In this document: in pieces, positions 1 through 8,704 of the stretch
Layout of the letters: every line of letters begins with the position of its first letter
Position numbering within the stretch: position 1 is the first letter of the stretch
Made by a program: the position numbers and the translations under genes
Notes under the pieces: model-generated
The model's input: only the letters and a program-made list of their open reading frames with translations
The model's database searches: none
What the model was told of the DNA's origin: nothing
NCBI RefSeq assembly: GCF_018687735.1
Contig: NZ_CP061304.1
Coordinates: 1,612,001-1,676,000 of the forward strand
Source: Polynucleobacter sp. MG-5-Ahmo-C2
GTDB taxonomy: Bacteria; Pseudomonadota; Gammaproteobacteria; Burkholderiales; Burkholderiaceae
DNA length: 64,000 nucleotides
Direction of reading: 5' to 3'

Positions 1-335
1 GGCGCAGTAACCATTCCATCAAAATCCCCACGAATACAAGCGTCGGTTGCTTGATCTAAAAGATTAAAGACATATTGAGCATTTGCTGGATTAAGTACCC
101 CCGGCAAGGCAGGCGATACAAGCGGGACTGAATCTATTTTCAAGCGATCGAATAAATTTGCTGTTTTACCTGAAGAATCTTTAAATAAGCTGGCATCGCC
201 CAATAAGGTAATCTGCGAATGAGCTTGTTCGCCCAAAAAATCTTTTGCGGCAGCAAGAGAAACTTCAGGCCCCACACCGGCTGGATCGCCAGTGGTGATT
301 ACTAATTTAACGAGGTGCGGCGCTGGCTGCATCAT
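1..335 (-). CDS. pdxA: 4-hydroxythreonine-4-phosphate dehydrogenase, N-terminal part (cut by window edge)
   Basis: PdxA oxidises 4-phosphohydroxy-L-threonine in the DXP-dependent pathway to pyridoxal phosphate, in the cytoplasm. Only about the first 111 codons are inside the window; the rest lies to the left. Read on the minus strand, the visible N-terminus contains KLVITTGDPAGVGPEVSL, the characteristic opening motif of the family, and later a segment with FDGMVTA. Two adjacent ATG codons (at 335 and 332) are available and both lie inside the last codons of surA, so the genes overlap by about 29 bp. Following surA is the usual proteobacterial order (lptD-surA-pdxA). Family assignment is firm; which of the two ATGs is used is not decided. 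Confidence 0.93.
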   Translation of the reverse strand, partial: MMQPAPHLVKLVITTGDPAGVGPEVSLAAAKDFLGEQAHSQITLLGDASLFKDSSGKTANLFDRLKIDSVPLVSPALPGVLNPANAQYVFNLLDQATDACIRGDFDGMVTA

Positions 336-1755
336 CCACATTCAAGATTTTGACTGTTGCAGTATCTCGTAGCTCACGCAGCCAATCCTGATAGGCTTGT
401 TCAAATTTTCTTTCGCGGATAGCTGCACGAGCAAACTCGCGCTGCTTTTCTACCGTCAGTTGCGCTTCACGACGCTCAAGCACCTGAATTAAGTGCCAAC
501 CAAATTCAGATTTAACTGGATTGCTCACTTCTCCAATTTGGAGTCGATTCATTGCCTGCTCAAATTCAGGCACCAAATCACCAGGCCCCATCCAGCCTAG
601 ATTCCCACCATTTGGGGCTGACCCGTCTTCAGAGAATTTTTTAGCTAAGTCACCAAAATCTGCTGTCTTAGCGCGCACTTGATCGCGATATCCCTGTAAA
701 CGTCTCTCAGCGTCTTGATCAGTCAGACCCGGTCTATTTTTCAACAAAATATGGCGCGCCATTGTCTGTGTAATGGGAATATTTTGAGGCGCTGTTGACG
801 CAGGCTCTTGCGTTGTAGACTGCTGCTGTGCGGGAGCCGCACTGATTGCGCGACGATCCAATACTTTTAGAACGTGATATCCCGCAGGGCTCTTAACAAC
901 AGCGTTAGCAACTTGGCCGCTACCAGTATTTCGGATAGCCTCATAGAATAATTGTGGCAGGCGATCTGGAGTGCGATACCCCAATTCTTGAAATTTAATT
1001 TTGGGGTTTTCTTTTGCAGCAGCAGCGCCGAGTTGTAAAAAATCCGCATCACCTCTTGCATCACGTAACAGAGCTTCTGCTTGCTTCTTTGCCTCAGCCT
1101 GTGACCCAGCTCCAGCATCCGCTGGAATAAAAATCTGCGCAACAGCAATCTCTTCAGGTCCACCCTTCACTGGAGGAGCAGAACGTTGGGCGTCACCAGC
1201 CATAGCACGCATGCGATCAGAAATGAAATTGTCTATTTCCGCATCAGAAATCTTGATTTTCGTCTCTACAGAACGCTCGCGAAAGCGACTAACAACAATG
1301 TCATCTCGCAAGGTCTCTTTGTAGCGCTCAAATGACATTCCAGTGGTAATTACTTTTGCTTTGAACTCAGCGTAACTTAATTTATTTTTAGCAGCAATAT
1401 CCCCAATAATTTTGTCCAACTCTTTATTGGTTACCACCATGCCTTCTTGCTCGGCATTTTGTAATTGAATTTTTTCAATAATTAAACGATCTAAAATTAG
1501 TTTTCGTAAGTTAGCGCCCTCTGGTAGTTTGACCCCCTGCTTTTGAAGGGTCGTAATTCGGTCATCAATTTCTTTGCGGGTTACATAACCCGTGTTCACC
1601 ACTGCAGCGACGCCATCGATATTCCGAATCTTGCTATCTGCTGTAATGCCGCCTTTGGAAGGGTCTTGAGAACTTGCAATGCCTGCAAAAGAAGTTGCCC
1701 CCAAAACAAGGGCAGTAGTTAGGATCTGTTTCAGGCGATTCCTACGAAGCATCAT
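307..1755 (-). CDS. surA: Periplasmic peptidyl-prolyl isomerase / outer-membrane protein chaperone SurA
   Basis: SurA is a periplasmic chaperone that escorts unfolded beta-barrel proteins, including LptD, to the BAM complex. The 482-residue protein opens with a basic, hydrophobic signal peptide (about residues 1-29, ending near GIASS). A SurA N-terminal chaperone domain follows (about 45-175), then two parvulin-type rotamase domains, about 203-303 (starting EEIAVAQIFIP) and about 330-432 (starting TMARHILLKN, with GSAPNGGNLGWMGPGDLVPEF). Length and domain order match the family, though it is somewhat longer than the E. coli protein. Its start overlaps the end of lptD by 4 bp, so it is translated in the same operon as one of its best-known clients. 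Confidence 0.96.
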   Translation of the reverse strand: MMLRRNRLKQILTTALVLGATSFAGIASSQDPSKGGITADSKIRNIDGVAAVVNTGYVTRKEIDDRITTLQKQGVKLPEGANLRKLILDRLIIEKIQLQNAEQEGMVVTNKELDKIIGDIAAKNKLSYAEFKAKVITTGMSFERYKETLRDDIVVSRFRERSVETKIKISDAEIDNFISDRMRAMAGDAQRSAPPVKGGPEEIAVAQIFIPADAGAGSQAEAKKQAEALLRDARGDADFLQLGAAAAKENPKIKFQELGYRTPDRLPQLFYEAIRNTGSGQVANAVVKSPAGYHVLKVLDRRAISAAPAQQQSTTQEPASTAPQNIPITQTMARHILLKNRPGLTDQDAERRLQGYRDQVRAKTADFGDLAKKFSEDGSAPNGGNLGWMGPGDLVPEFEQAMNRLQIGEVSNPVKSEFGWHLIQVLERREAQLTVEKQREFARAAIRERKFEQAYQDWLRELRDTATVKILNVDDAASAAPR

Positions 1756-4274
1756 TGATAGTTCTCATATATTGAAGGTGGAATAATCTTTGAAGTCGGC
1801 ATATATCCAGGCACATTTAACTTCATGATATCAACTGGGTTGCTACCAGCGCTAGCAAAACCCCTAAATTCTATTTGGAAGAGTACTTGAGTGGTAGTAA
1901 TCACTGAGGTATTTAGCATCTGAGAGTACGCACCGCGGAAGGTCCAGCAATCTCGTGTCCACTCCAAACCAACCAGAGTATTCAAGGTTCTAGTAGTCAA
2001 CGCATCGTAGCCCCAGCGCCCCAATACCGATACTTCTCGGGTCAGAGGCCATTGACCAGAGATATTGTACTGATCGGTTGTGGTCGCAGAGGGGACATAG
2101 GCCTGATTATTTTGTAAGGATGCCTCAACCGGAGGTGACCAGACGTTACGCCAGCCAAAATTGAGGCTTCGGCCGGGGGTGGGACGCCAACTGCCGCCTA
2201 CAGTTGTCTGAACAAAGCGATTGAGCTGTGTGTTGTACTGACCAAACACATCAGCACTGAAATTTCCAAGTAAACGGACAGAACCAGAGCCCAAAGTATC
2301 AGAATAGGTCGTAGGGTTTACGACGTTGCCATTTAAACCAACTTTTTGGCCGGTGAATTGCTGTTGTTGTGCCAGCGTTATATTAGCTCGCTCAGCACCA
2401 GTATTTGCCTCAATCATCCTACTAGTCATACCTATCGTTGCTGCATTTCTATCGGCAATACGGTCATTACCAATGTATGTGTTTTCAGCAAAGATTTGGG
2501 ATACGCCGAAGCCCGCATCCGCCGTATCGAAAATTGGGGTCTGAGCCTGACTTTGATATGGCGTATACACATAAAAAGCTCTTGGCTCCATAGTAAGCAA
2601 CATATCACGCCCAAAGAAACCTTTGAGCTCAGCCGCATCTCGTTCGAATGCCAAACCAGAATCCAAACTAAATGTTGGAATAGTGAAACCCTGCGCTGGT
2701 AATGCGCCAACATTATTAAATGGAGTGGCGTTGTAGTTATTGGATTGAAAACTCACCTTAGGGGTGATGTAATAACCAGGTGTCACCTGCGGAAGAGACA
2801 TGGCACCCTTGACTACTGTTCTATCCGCTTGGCTATATACGCCAGGGGCAGTAGCGGCTAGATGCCCTTGAATGTTGTATGCAAATCGCGTGAAATCTGT
2901 AGAAAATGAAGTAGCAGGGCCTGTGGGTAAGGTGACATATTTGCCGCTCGCATCTGAGGCTGTTGGAGTCAAGCGATTGTTATAGGCTGCAGTAATATTC
3001 GGCAAAACGTTATAAGGCGCCTGCACTGTGACAGCAGGATCAGGCTGAAGGGTTTGAAACGTTAACGCTCTTGCTGATACATTCCAATTACTTAAACTTC
3101 CCGTAAGGCCCTTGGTAGTTCCAACTTCTTGTCGAAACTGATTGGTTACCGCTCCTGCAATACTTTGCGAGAATTGTGTCGGATATAGATTATCTGAAAC
3201 CCTAGCAACGTTTGCATATCCTGACCATGCGCCGGGCAAAGGAGCGCCACCAGGCCCAACTCCGCCACTGAAAATTTGACGCTGCTGCCAATCGTACTTC
3301 CATCGATCCGTTCCAGTCTGTTTATCGTACGGCAGAAACTCGCCCATCACTGTTCCAGAATCTTTACTGTCTAAAAAACGGTATTGGGCTCCCAACATCG
3401 TGCCACGATGATTCATATAACGAGGTAACAACAACAAGTCACGATTAGGCGCAATATTCACATAATATGGCTGCGTAATATCTAGACCATTGTTTGAGTT
3501 GTACCCTGCAACTGGAGCTAAAAGGCCTGTGCGGCGCTGGCCGCCCGTTGGCGCAGTGAAATAAGGAACATAAGCAATCGGCACATCAAAGAATCGCATA
3601 ACGCCATGCGTACCGGCCATCTCCTTCTGCTCGTTATCAATTTCTAAAGTGCTCGCCGTAAAATACCAATCCATGTTTTCCGGAGTGCAAGTGGTGTAGG
3701 TTGCCTTATCAAAGACAAAAACATCTGGGCTCTCAACTGTTAATTTTTTTGCCTTGCCGCTTCCGCGACTATCTCGCAGATCATAAGTGGGAGTCTCCAT
3801 CGCGCCTTCACGCGCATCAACTTTAAATTGCCCTTTAGGGCCCTTGAAAGTAACGTTCCCTTTTGAGAGCTCAGCATTACCAAGCAAATCTGCAATATCA
3901 GTATCTGGGTTGTAAGTGATTTCATCGGCCTTGAGGACTGCGCCATTACGACGAATTTGCGCGCGACCTTTTAAATGCATATCACGCTCTACAACGCCAT
4001 CGATTGAATCACTAGATGTAAAGGTCAGCGCTTTACCATCCTCAATTGGCTTACCTACACGCAGCTGATCATCCAACTTTAAAATAGTGACATTGCCACG
4101 ATCTGGTAACAAAACAGTATTGGTGTTGGACTGTGAAAGTGGGGGCAATGGAGCGGGTGCCTGCGCCTGAATTGGGAGCGCGAATTGAAGCAATATCACC
4201 CCCATGATTACGCGCGGGGTTATAGCCAAAAAAAGAGGGGCGCAAAGGCCGGCGCGACGGCGATAATGACTCAT
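1752..4274 (-). CDS. lptD: LPS-assembly outer-membrane protein LptD
   Basis: LptD is the outer-membrane barrel that, with LptE, places lipopolysaccharide in the outer leaflet. The 840-residue protein has a signal peptide (about 1-38, ending QAQA), an OstA/LptA-like periplasmic domain (about 60-200) and a long C-terminal barrel domain containing the family segment RRTGLLAPVAGYNSNNG. Outside the signal peptide only two cysteines are seen, C196 in the periplasmic domain and C776 near the end of the barrel. In E. coli four cysteines form the interdomain disulfides, so a single interdomain bond is expected here. The start is the ATG at 4274; a perfect TATAAT lies 18-23 nt upstream. The window also holds lptA, lptB and lptC. 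Confidence 0.96.
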   Translation of the reverse strand: MSHYRRRAGLCAPLFLAITPRVIMGVILLQFALPIQAQAPAPLPPLSQSNTNTVLLPDRGNVTILKLDDQLRVGKPIEDGKALTFTSSDSIDGVVERDMHLKGRAQIRRNGAVLKADEITYNPDTDIADLLGNAELSKGNVTFKGPKGQFKVDAREGAMETPTYDLRDSRGSGKAKKLTVESPDVFVFDKATYTTCTPENMDWYFTASTLEIDNEQKEMAGTHGVMRFFDVPIAYVPYFTAPTGGQRRTGLLAPVAGYNSNNGLDITQPYYVNIAPNRDLLLLPRYMNHRGTMLGAQYRFLDSKDSGTVMGEFLPYDKQTGTDRWKYDWQQRQIFSGGVGPGGAPLPGAWSGYANVARVSDNLYPTQFSQSIAGAVTNQFRQEVGTTKGLTGSLSNWNVSARALTFQTLQPDPAVTVQAPYNVLPNITAAYNNRLTPTASDASGKYVTLPTGPATSFSTDFTRFAYNIQGHLAATAPGVYSQADRTVVKGAMSLPQVTPGYYITPKVSFQSNNYNATPFNNVGALPAQGFTIPTFSLDSGLAFERDAAELKGFFGRDMLLTMEPRAFYVYTPYQSQAQTPIFDTADAGFGVSQIFAENTYIGNDRIADRNAATIGMTSRMIEANTGAERANITLAQQQQFTGQKVGLNGNVVNPTTYSDTLGSGSVRLLGNFSADVFGQYNTQLNRFVQTTVGGSWRPTPGRSLNFGWRNVWSPPVEASLQNNQAYVPSATTTDQYNISGQWPLTREVSVLGRWGYDALTTRTLNTLVGLEWTRDCWTFRGAYSQMLNTSVITTTQVLFQIEFRGFASAGSNPVDIMKLNVPGYMPTSKIIPPSIYENYQ

Positions 4275-4307
4275 GGATCCAGACCAGCCTTATTATACGA
4301 ATCGACC
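4275..4307. promoter_or_regulatory. Compact divergent promoter region of lptD-surA and amgK-murU
   Basis: Only 33 bp separate the two divergent start codons. The segment TATTATA at 4291-4297 reads as TATTAT (4291-4296) for the rightward genes and as a perfect TATAAT (4297-4292) for the leftward genes, so both -10 elements would use the same bases. The -35 regions would then lie inside the opposing coding sequences and look poor. Expected 5' leaders are only about 5-12 nt. Seen in sequence; promoter activity is inferred. Confidence 0.4.
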
Positions 4308-5309
4308 ATGACTGACTCTCGCTTAAACACCCTCCGCAGTTGGCTAAAAGCCCTGCAGCCTAGCTGGCAATTAGATCTCCACACCTTGACCCCGGCCTCA
4401 GCAGATGCCAGCTTTAGACGCTATTTCCGTATTGAGTCCAAAAACCCCGATTTTGGGACCCTGATTGTGATGGATGCGCCGCCCCAATATGAGCCTTTAG
4501 ATGCTTTTATCAAAGTCGATTTATTGCTGTCTGATGCAGGTCTAAACGTTCCAAAAATACTCGAAAAAAATATTGTCGAGGGCTTTCTTTTATTAAATGA
4601 TTTGGGTACTAAAACCTATCTTGCAGAGCTAACTCCCGAAAGCGCAGATCATCTGTACCAAGATGCAACTCATGCCTTAGTGCAGATGCAATTGGCGAGT
4701 AAACCTAATGTACTACCAAGCTACGATGAAGTGTTACTAAAACGCGAGTTAGATTTATTTCCTGAATGGTATTTGAAGAAACATCTCCATATTCAATTAA
4801 ACGCTCAACAGCAAGCCCAACTCAATCAGTCTTTTGAATTCATTATTGAAAATAACCTCACGCAAGCAAAAGTTTATGTTCATCGCGATTACCATTCGCG
4901 CAATTTAATGGTGGGCGAAAAAAATAATCCTGGTGTGATTGACTTTCAAGATGCAGTTTATGGTCCCATTACTTACGATGCCGCCTCTTTGTGGCGCGAT
5001 GCATATATAGCCTGGCCTGAAGAGCGTGTGATTGACTGGGTGATTAAATTCTGGGAAGAGGGTCGTAAGGCCGGTCTTCCAATGCCAGACGACTTTGGTC
5101 AGTTCTATCGTGATTTCGAGTGGATGGGACTACAGCGTCACTTGAAGGTTCTAGGCATTTTTGCAAGACTTTTTCACCGCGACGGCAAAGATGGTTACCT
5201 GAAAGATATCCCTTTAGTATTGAAATATGCCATTGCCACTGCCAATCGATACATTGAATTGAAGCCACTAGCGCGCATTTTGGAGTCAACCCGCCCAAAT
5301 GAAGAATGA
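4308..5309 (+). CDS. amgK: N-acetylmuramate/N-acetylglucosamine kinase AmgK
   Basis: AmgK phosphorylates the anomeric carbon of MurNAc (and GlcNAc) in the salvage route that bypasses de novo UDP-MurNAc synthesis; it acts in the cytoplasm. The 333-residue protein belongs to the aminoglycoside phosphotransferase fold: VHRDYHSRNLMVG near residue 190 is the catalytic HxDxxxxN loop and VIDFQDAVYGP near 210 holds the metal-binding Asp. I start at the ATG giving MTDSRLNTLRSW; an upstream in-frame start would run 41 codons into lptD without homology. murU follows after 19 bp. The arrangement lptD-divergent-amgK-murU matches the known Pseudomonas locus, which supports AmgK over a generic phosphotransferase. 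Confidence 0.88.
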   Translation: MTDSRLNTLRSWLKALQPSWQLDLHTLTPASADASFRRYFRIESKNPDFGTLIVMDAPPQYEPLDAFIKVDLLLSDAGLNVPKILEKNIVEGFLLLNDLGTKTYLAELTPESADHLYQDATHALVQMQLASKPNVLPSYDEVLLKRELDLFPEWYLKKHLHIQLNAQQQAQLNQSFEFIIENNLTQAKVYVHRDYHSRNLMVGEKNNPGVIDFQDAVYGPITYDAASLWRDAYIAWPEERVIDWVIKFWEEGRKAGLPMPDDFGQFYRDFEWMGLQRHLKVLGIFARLFHRDGKDGYLKDIPLVLKYAIATANRYIELKPLARILESTRPNEE

Positions 5310-5328
5310 CTAGGAAAGTACGATAGAC

Positions 5329-6039
5329 ATGAATAGCTCTCTTCCTTGTTTTCTTCTTGCTGCTGGCAGGGGTGAGCGTATGCGACCACTCACTGATAGC
5401 TTGCCCAAACCCATGCTAACAATTCAAAATAAATCCTTATTAGCATGGCACCTTGAGGCTATCTCTAAAACAGAGATTCAAAATGTTGTTATCAACCATG
5501 CATGGCTCGGCGAAAAGATCGAAGAGAGCCTGGGGAATGGTCATCACTTTGGCTTAAACATCCAGTACTCACCTGAAATCACTGCTCTTGAAACTGCCGG
5601 CGGCATTCGCAAGGCACTCCCCTTACTTACGCCCGATGACTATTTTTTAGTCATGAATGGGGATGTATTCAGCCCAAATCTGCCAATCGCAAAGATCTTA
5701 GAAATTGTCTCTAGACTCCGCAGCAAACCCAATAGACCTTTGGCCTACCTTTTAATGGTTCCAAACCCTGCTCAACACCCAGAAGGTGACTTTTTTCTCA
5801 AAGACTCCGTAGTTAGCAATCATGGGTCGGCGGAAGCAGAGAAGCTCACTTTTTCAGGGATCGGTATTTACCATAAAGACCTTTTTAAAGACCTAGAAAT
5901 AGATGTACCAGCCAAACTAGCGCCTCTGCTGAGGGTGGCAATGGAGCAAAATAAAGTGTTTGGTGAAAAATATATCGGTCCATGGCACGATGTAGGGACC
6001 CCACAACGATTGCAAGAGCTCAATGTAGCTTATGAATAA
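5329..6039 (+). CDS. murU: N-acetylmuramate alpha-1-phosphate uridylyltransferase MurU
   Basis: MurU transfers UMP to MurNAc-1-phosphate made by AmgK, giving UDP-MurNAc directly. The 236 residues form a single nucleotidyltransferase domain. The opening LLAAGRGERMRPLTDSLPKP is the sugar-nucleotide pyrophosphorylase signature, with catalytic Arg and Lys visible, and MNGDVF near residue 110 carries the metal-binding Asp. The C-terminal WHDVGTPQRLQELN is typical of the family. It lacks the C-terminal acyltransferase domain of GlmU. The coupling to amgK, and an 8-bp overlap with pepP, argue for one operon. Similar nucleotidyltransferases act in other sugar pathways, so the specific function rests partly on context. 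Confidence 0.87.
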   Translation: MNSSLPCFLLAAGRGERMRPLTDSLPKPMLTIQNKSLLAWHLEAISKTEIQNVVINHAWLGEKIEESLGNGHHFGLNIQYSPEITALETAGGIRKALPLLTPDDYFLVMNGDVFSPNLPIAKILEIVSRLRSKPNRPLAYLLMVPNPAQHPEGDFFLKDSVVSNHGSAEAEKLTFSGIGIYHKDLFKDLEIDVPAKLAPLLRVAMEQNKVFGEKYIGPWHDVGTPQRLQELNVAYE

Positions 6040-7396
6040 GACTATCTACCAAGAACGCAGAAATGCACTGGCGAAACTCATCTATACCAAAACTGGTGGT
6101 GGTATTGCTGTCATCTCAACTGCGCCTGAATTAGCCCGCAATCGTGATAGCGAATTTCCCTATCGCCATGACAGCGATTTCTTTTACTTGACTGGCTTTG
6201 AGGAGCCGGGGGCAAGCTTGGTAATTGAGGTCAAGGGTGGCGATAAGACTCATCAAGTTCAATCCCATTTATTTTGCAGACCCAAAGATCCTGAGCGTGA
6301 AATTTGGGATGGCATTCGTCTCGGACCGGAGGCAGCGCCAACAACGCTTGGAATTGAATACGCACACAGCAATCAAGAACTCGATCATAAACTCGGTGAA
6401 TTACTCGCTAATCAAGATGCGATTTATATTCGTCTAGCTGAAAGCGCTGAAGCGGATCGTCGTTTACGTCACTGGATGAAGCAAGTTCGTGGACAAGGAC
6501 GCTCTGGCATTAATCCACCTTCTGAATTCCATGATGTAGAAGCACTTATTCACGAGATGCGTCTCTTTAAGGATGAGCATGAGATCGACATCATGCGCCG
6601 TGCTGCAGCCATTTCTGCGCGTGCTCATATTCGAGCTATGCAAATATGCAGACCGGGTATGCGCGAGTACCAACTTGAAGCAGAATTACTCCATGAGTTT
6701 CGCAATAGCGGTGCCCAAAGTGTTGCCTATAACAGTATCGTTGCTGGTGGCGCAAACTCTTGCATCTTGCACTACCGGGCCGGCTCAACTGAGTTACGCA
6801 ATGGTGAACTCTGCTTAATTGATGCAGGCTGCGAACTAGATGGATATGCATCGGATATCACCCGCACTTTTCCCGTCAATGGAAAATTTACAGGTCCTCA
6901 GCGAGCCCTCTATGACATTACGCTCGCCGCACAAGAAGCGGCAATTGCCATGGCTAGGCCAGGCAACACGTTTATGCAACCTCATGAAGCGGCACTCACT
7001 GTGCTGACTCAAGGACTGCTGGATGAAAATCTTCTGAAGCTTTCAGAATTGGGTTCGCTTGAGAATGCCATTGAGACTGGTGCGTATCGTCGTTTCTATA
7101 TGCACCGCACTTCCCATTGGCTAGGCATGGATGTGCATGATGTTGGCTCTTATCGTGAGCACACTGAAAATTCCCTTCAAGAAGAAAAACCTTGGCGCAT
7201 CCTCAAAAGAGATATGGTCATCACCATTGAACCCGGTCTTTACATAAGACCTGCCGATGATATAGATGCAGCCTTTTGGAATATTGGCATCCGGATTGAG
7301 GATGATGCAGTCATTAATGATTCTGGCTGTGAACTGATTTCTCGTGGAGTTCCTGTGAATGCCGATGAAATCGAAGCAATCATGAAGAACGCCTAA
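6032..7396 (+). CDS. pepP: Xaa-Pro aminopeptidase (aminopeptidase P)
   Basis: PepP releases the N-terminal residue from peptides with proline at position 2, in the cytoplasm. The 454-residue protein has an N-terminal creatinase-like domain (about 1-170, with FPYRHDSDFFYLTGFEEP) and a pita-bread metallopeptidase domain. The five metal ligands can be placed: Asp in LIDAGCELDGYASDITRTF (two Asp, about 263 and 274), His in HRTSHWLGMDVHDVG (about 357), Glu in TIEPGLYIRP (about 398) and Glu in GIRIEDDAVI (about 421). Length matches E. coli PepP. It is followed after 5 bp by ubiH, the same pepP-ubiH linkage as in E. coli. Confidence 0.95.
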   Translation: MNKTIYQERRNALAKLIYTKTGGGIAVISTAPELARNRDSEFPYRHDSDFFYLTGFEEPGASLVIEVKGGDKTHQVQSHLFCRPKDPEREIWDGIRLGPEAAPTTLGIEYAHSNQELDHKLGELLANQDAIYIRLAESAEADRRLRHWMKQVRGQGRSGINPPSEFHDVEALIHEMRLFKDEHEIDIMRRAAAISARAHIRAMQICRPGMREYQLEAELLHEFRNSGAQSVAYNSIVAGGANSCILHYRAGSTELRNGELCLIDAGCELDGYASDITRTFPVNGKFTGPQRALYDITLAAQEAAIAMARPGNTFMQPHEAALTVLTQGLLDENLLKLSELGSLENAIETGAYRRFYMHRTSHWLGMDVHDVGSYREHTENSLQEEKPWRILKRDMVITIEPGLYIRPADDIDAAFWNIGIRIEDDAVINDSGCELISRGVPVNADEIEAIMKNA

Positions 7397-7401
7397 ATCT
7401 A

Positions 7402-8562
7402 ATGATGAACGCATCTAGTTGTGACATCTTGATTCATGGAGGCGGGCCAGTTGGACTTGCTTGCGCCGCTTGGACTTTACAAAAATTTCCAGATGCAAAA
7501 CTTATTCTCATTGATCGAAACCCAAAAGAAGATGTTGATCTAATGGCGGCCGATAGTCGCGGTATCGCTCTTTCACATGGCAGCAAGCTACTACTCGACA
7601 CAATTCATGCATGGCCTACTGAATATACTGATATTCACCGCGTACATGTTTCACAAGCAGGTCGCTTTGGTCGTGCAGTCATGACGCGCGAAGAGCTCAA
7701 TCAAGATGCTTTGGGTCACATCATCCGCTATCGTGATATTCACATCACACTACGCCAGACATTAAGAAAAATACAAAGTACCAGTCCTCATTTTGAGTGG
7801 CAGCACCTTAGCAAAGAAGATACCCAGGTAAATATCAATGCTGGATGCATTGTGCATGCAGAGGGTGGATTGTTTAAGAAGCAAGATTGGGTTGAGTCGG
7901 GCCGAGACTATGGACAATCCGCCCTAGTGGGTTTGGTTGAAGTAGAAAATGCGGCGCTCTATCAGGCCTGGGAGCGCTTTACCTCTGAAGGTCCACTAGC
8001 AGTACTTCCCAGTCACTATGGTCCCAATATTTTGAATCTTGTATGGTGTGGATCGCCAGAGTCCTCACGGCATCGCTTGCAATTAGGTGATGATGACTTT
8101 CTGGAATCATTACAAAAAGAATTTGGTTCACGCATTGGGCGCTTTCTAAAAATTCAAGATCGTCGCCTATATGAACTTGGCCTGAACTACCGCAAAGAAA
8201 TCATCAAAGAAAACGCAGTGTGGATTGGCAACGCTGCACAAACTTTGCACCCCGTTGCGGGACAGGGATTGAATTTGGGATTACGTGATGCTTTTTTGCT
8301 TGCTGAAAAATTAGTTGGGGTATTTTCAGGATCAACAGAAAGCCATACTCCAGCAGCTGTTCACAACGCATTAGTAAGTTATGCGGCAAGTCGCAAAGCA
8401 GATCGCACCACAACTATTGGACTAACAGACTTCATGGCCAGAGTGTTTACCTCCCATTTGGTCCCTGTTGTTATGGCTCGAGGTTTGGCTTTATCAGCCC
8501 TACAGTGGCTTCCACCAGTGAAGACTGCCTTAGCTCGCCAGATGATGTTTGGCAGGCGCTAA
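7402..8562 (+). CDS. ubiH: FAD-dependent ubiquinone biosynthesis hydroxylase, UbiH type
   Basis: Aromatic-ring flavin monooxygenase of the UbiH/UbiF/UbiI group, which adds hydroxyls to the ubiquinone head group at the membrane surface using O2. The N-terminal dinucleotide motif is IHGGGPVGLACAAW (about 11-24). The FAD ribityl-binding motif reads GNAAQTLHPVAGQGLNLG (about 275-292); Asn in place of the more common Asp of the GD motif is, as I recall, also found in E. coli UbiH, which favours that subtype. Ring position is inferred, since Burkholderiales hydroxylases can be multifunctional. It closes the pepP-ubiH unit. UbiE, UbiJ and UbiB are encoded about 20 kb away in this window. Confidence 0.83.
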   Translation: MMNASSCDILIHGGGPVGLACAAWTLQKFPDAKLILIDRNPKEDVDLMAADSRGIALSHGSKLLLDTIHAWPTEYTDIHRVHVSQAGRFGRAVMTREELNQDALGHIIRYRDIHITLRQTLRKIQSTSPHFEWQHLSKEDTQVNINAGCIVHAEGGLFKKQDWVESGRDYGQSALVGLVEVENAALYQAWERFTSEGPLAVLPSHYGPNILNLVWCGSPESSRHRLQLGDDDFLESLQKEFGSRIGRFLKIQDRRLYELGLNYRKEIIKENAVWIGNAAQTLHPVAGQGLNLGLRDAFLLAEKLVGVFSGSTESHTPAAVHNALVSYAASRKADRTTTIGLTDFMARVFTSHLVPVVMARGLALSALQWLPPVKTALARQMMFGRR

Positions 8563-8704
8563 AGGGCTCAGATAGCCTCCTAGCGTTAAGCAAACCTAAA
8601 TTGATCTGCATTAGTTAATCTGCCTAATTTTTAGGCAGATTAAGGCCTCTTTGTGCTAAAGTGTCATGCTTTCCGCAAGACGCTGCTCACACCAAGCCCA
8701 ATAA
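8563..8704 (+). promoter_or_regulatory. Leader of dusB-fis with a perfect palindrome and extended -10 promoter
   Basis: A perfect inverted repeat with 13-bp arms (TTAATCTGCCTAA / TTAGGCAGATTAA) and a 3-nt loop spans 8615-8643. It has no run of T on either strand, so it is not a simple intrinsic terminator. An extended -10 element TGCTAAAGT follows at 8654-8662, about 42 bp before the dusB start. The palindrome therefore occupies the -35 and upstream region, where an operator would sit. Confidence 0.4.

Noticed and set aside
4185..4307. N-terminal extension of AmgK
   Set aside because: It runs into lptD on the opposite strand and has no kinase-like sequence; the ATG at 4308 fits the family start.
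8615..8643. Intrinsic terminator after ubiH
   Set aside because: The stem is perfect but no U-run follows on either strand; kept as a palindrome instead.
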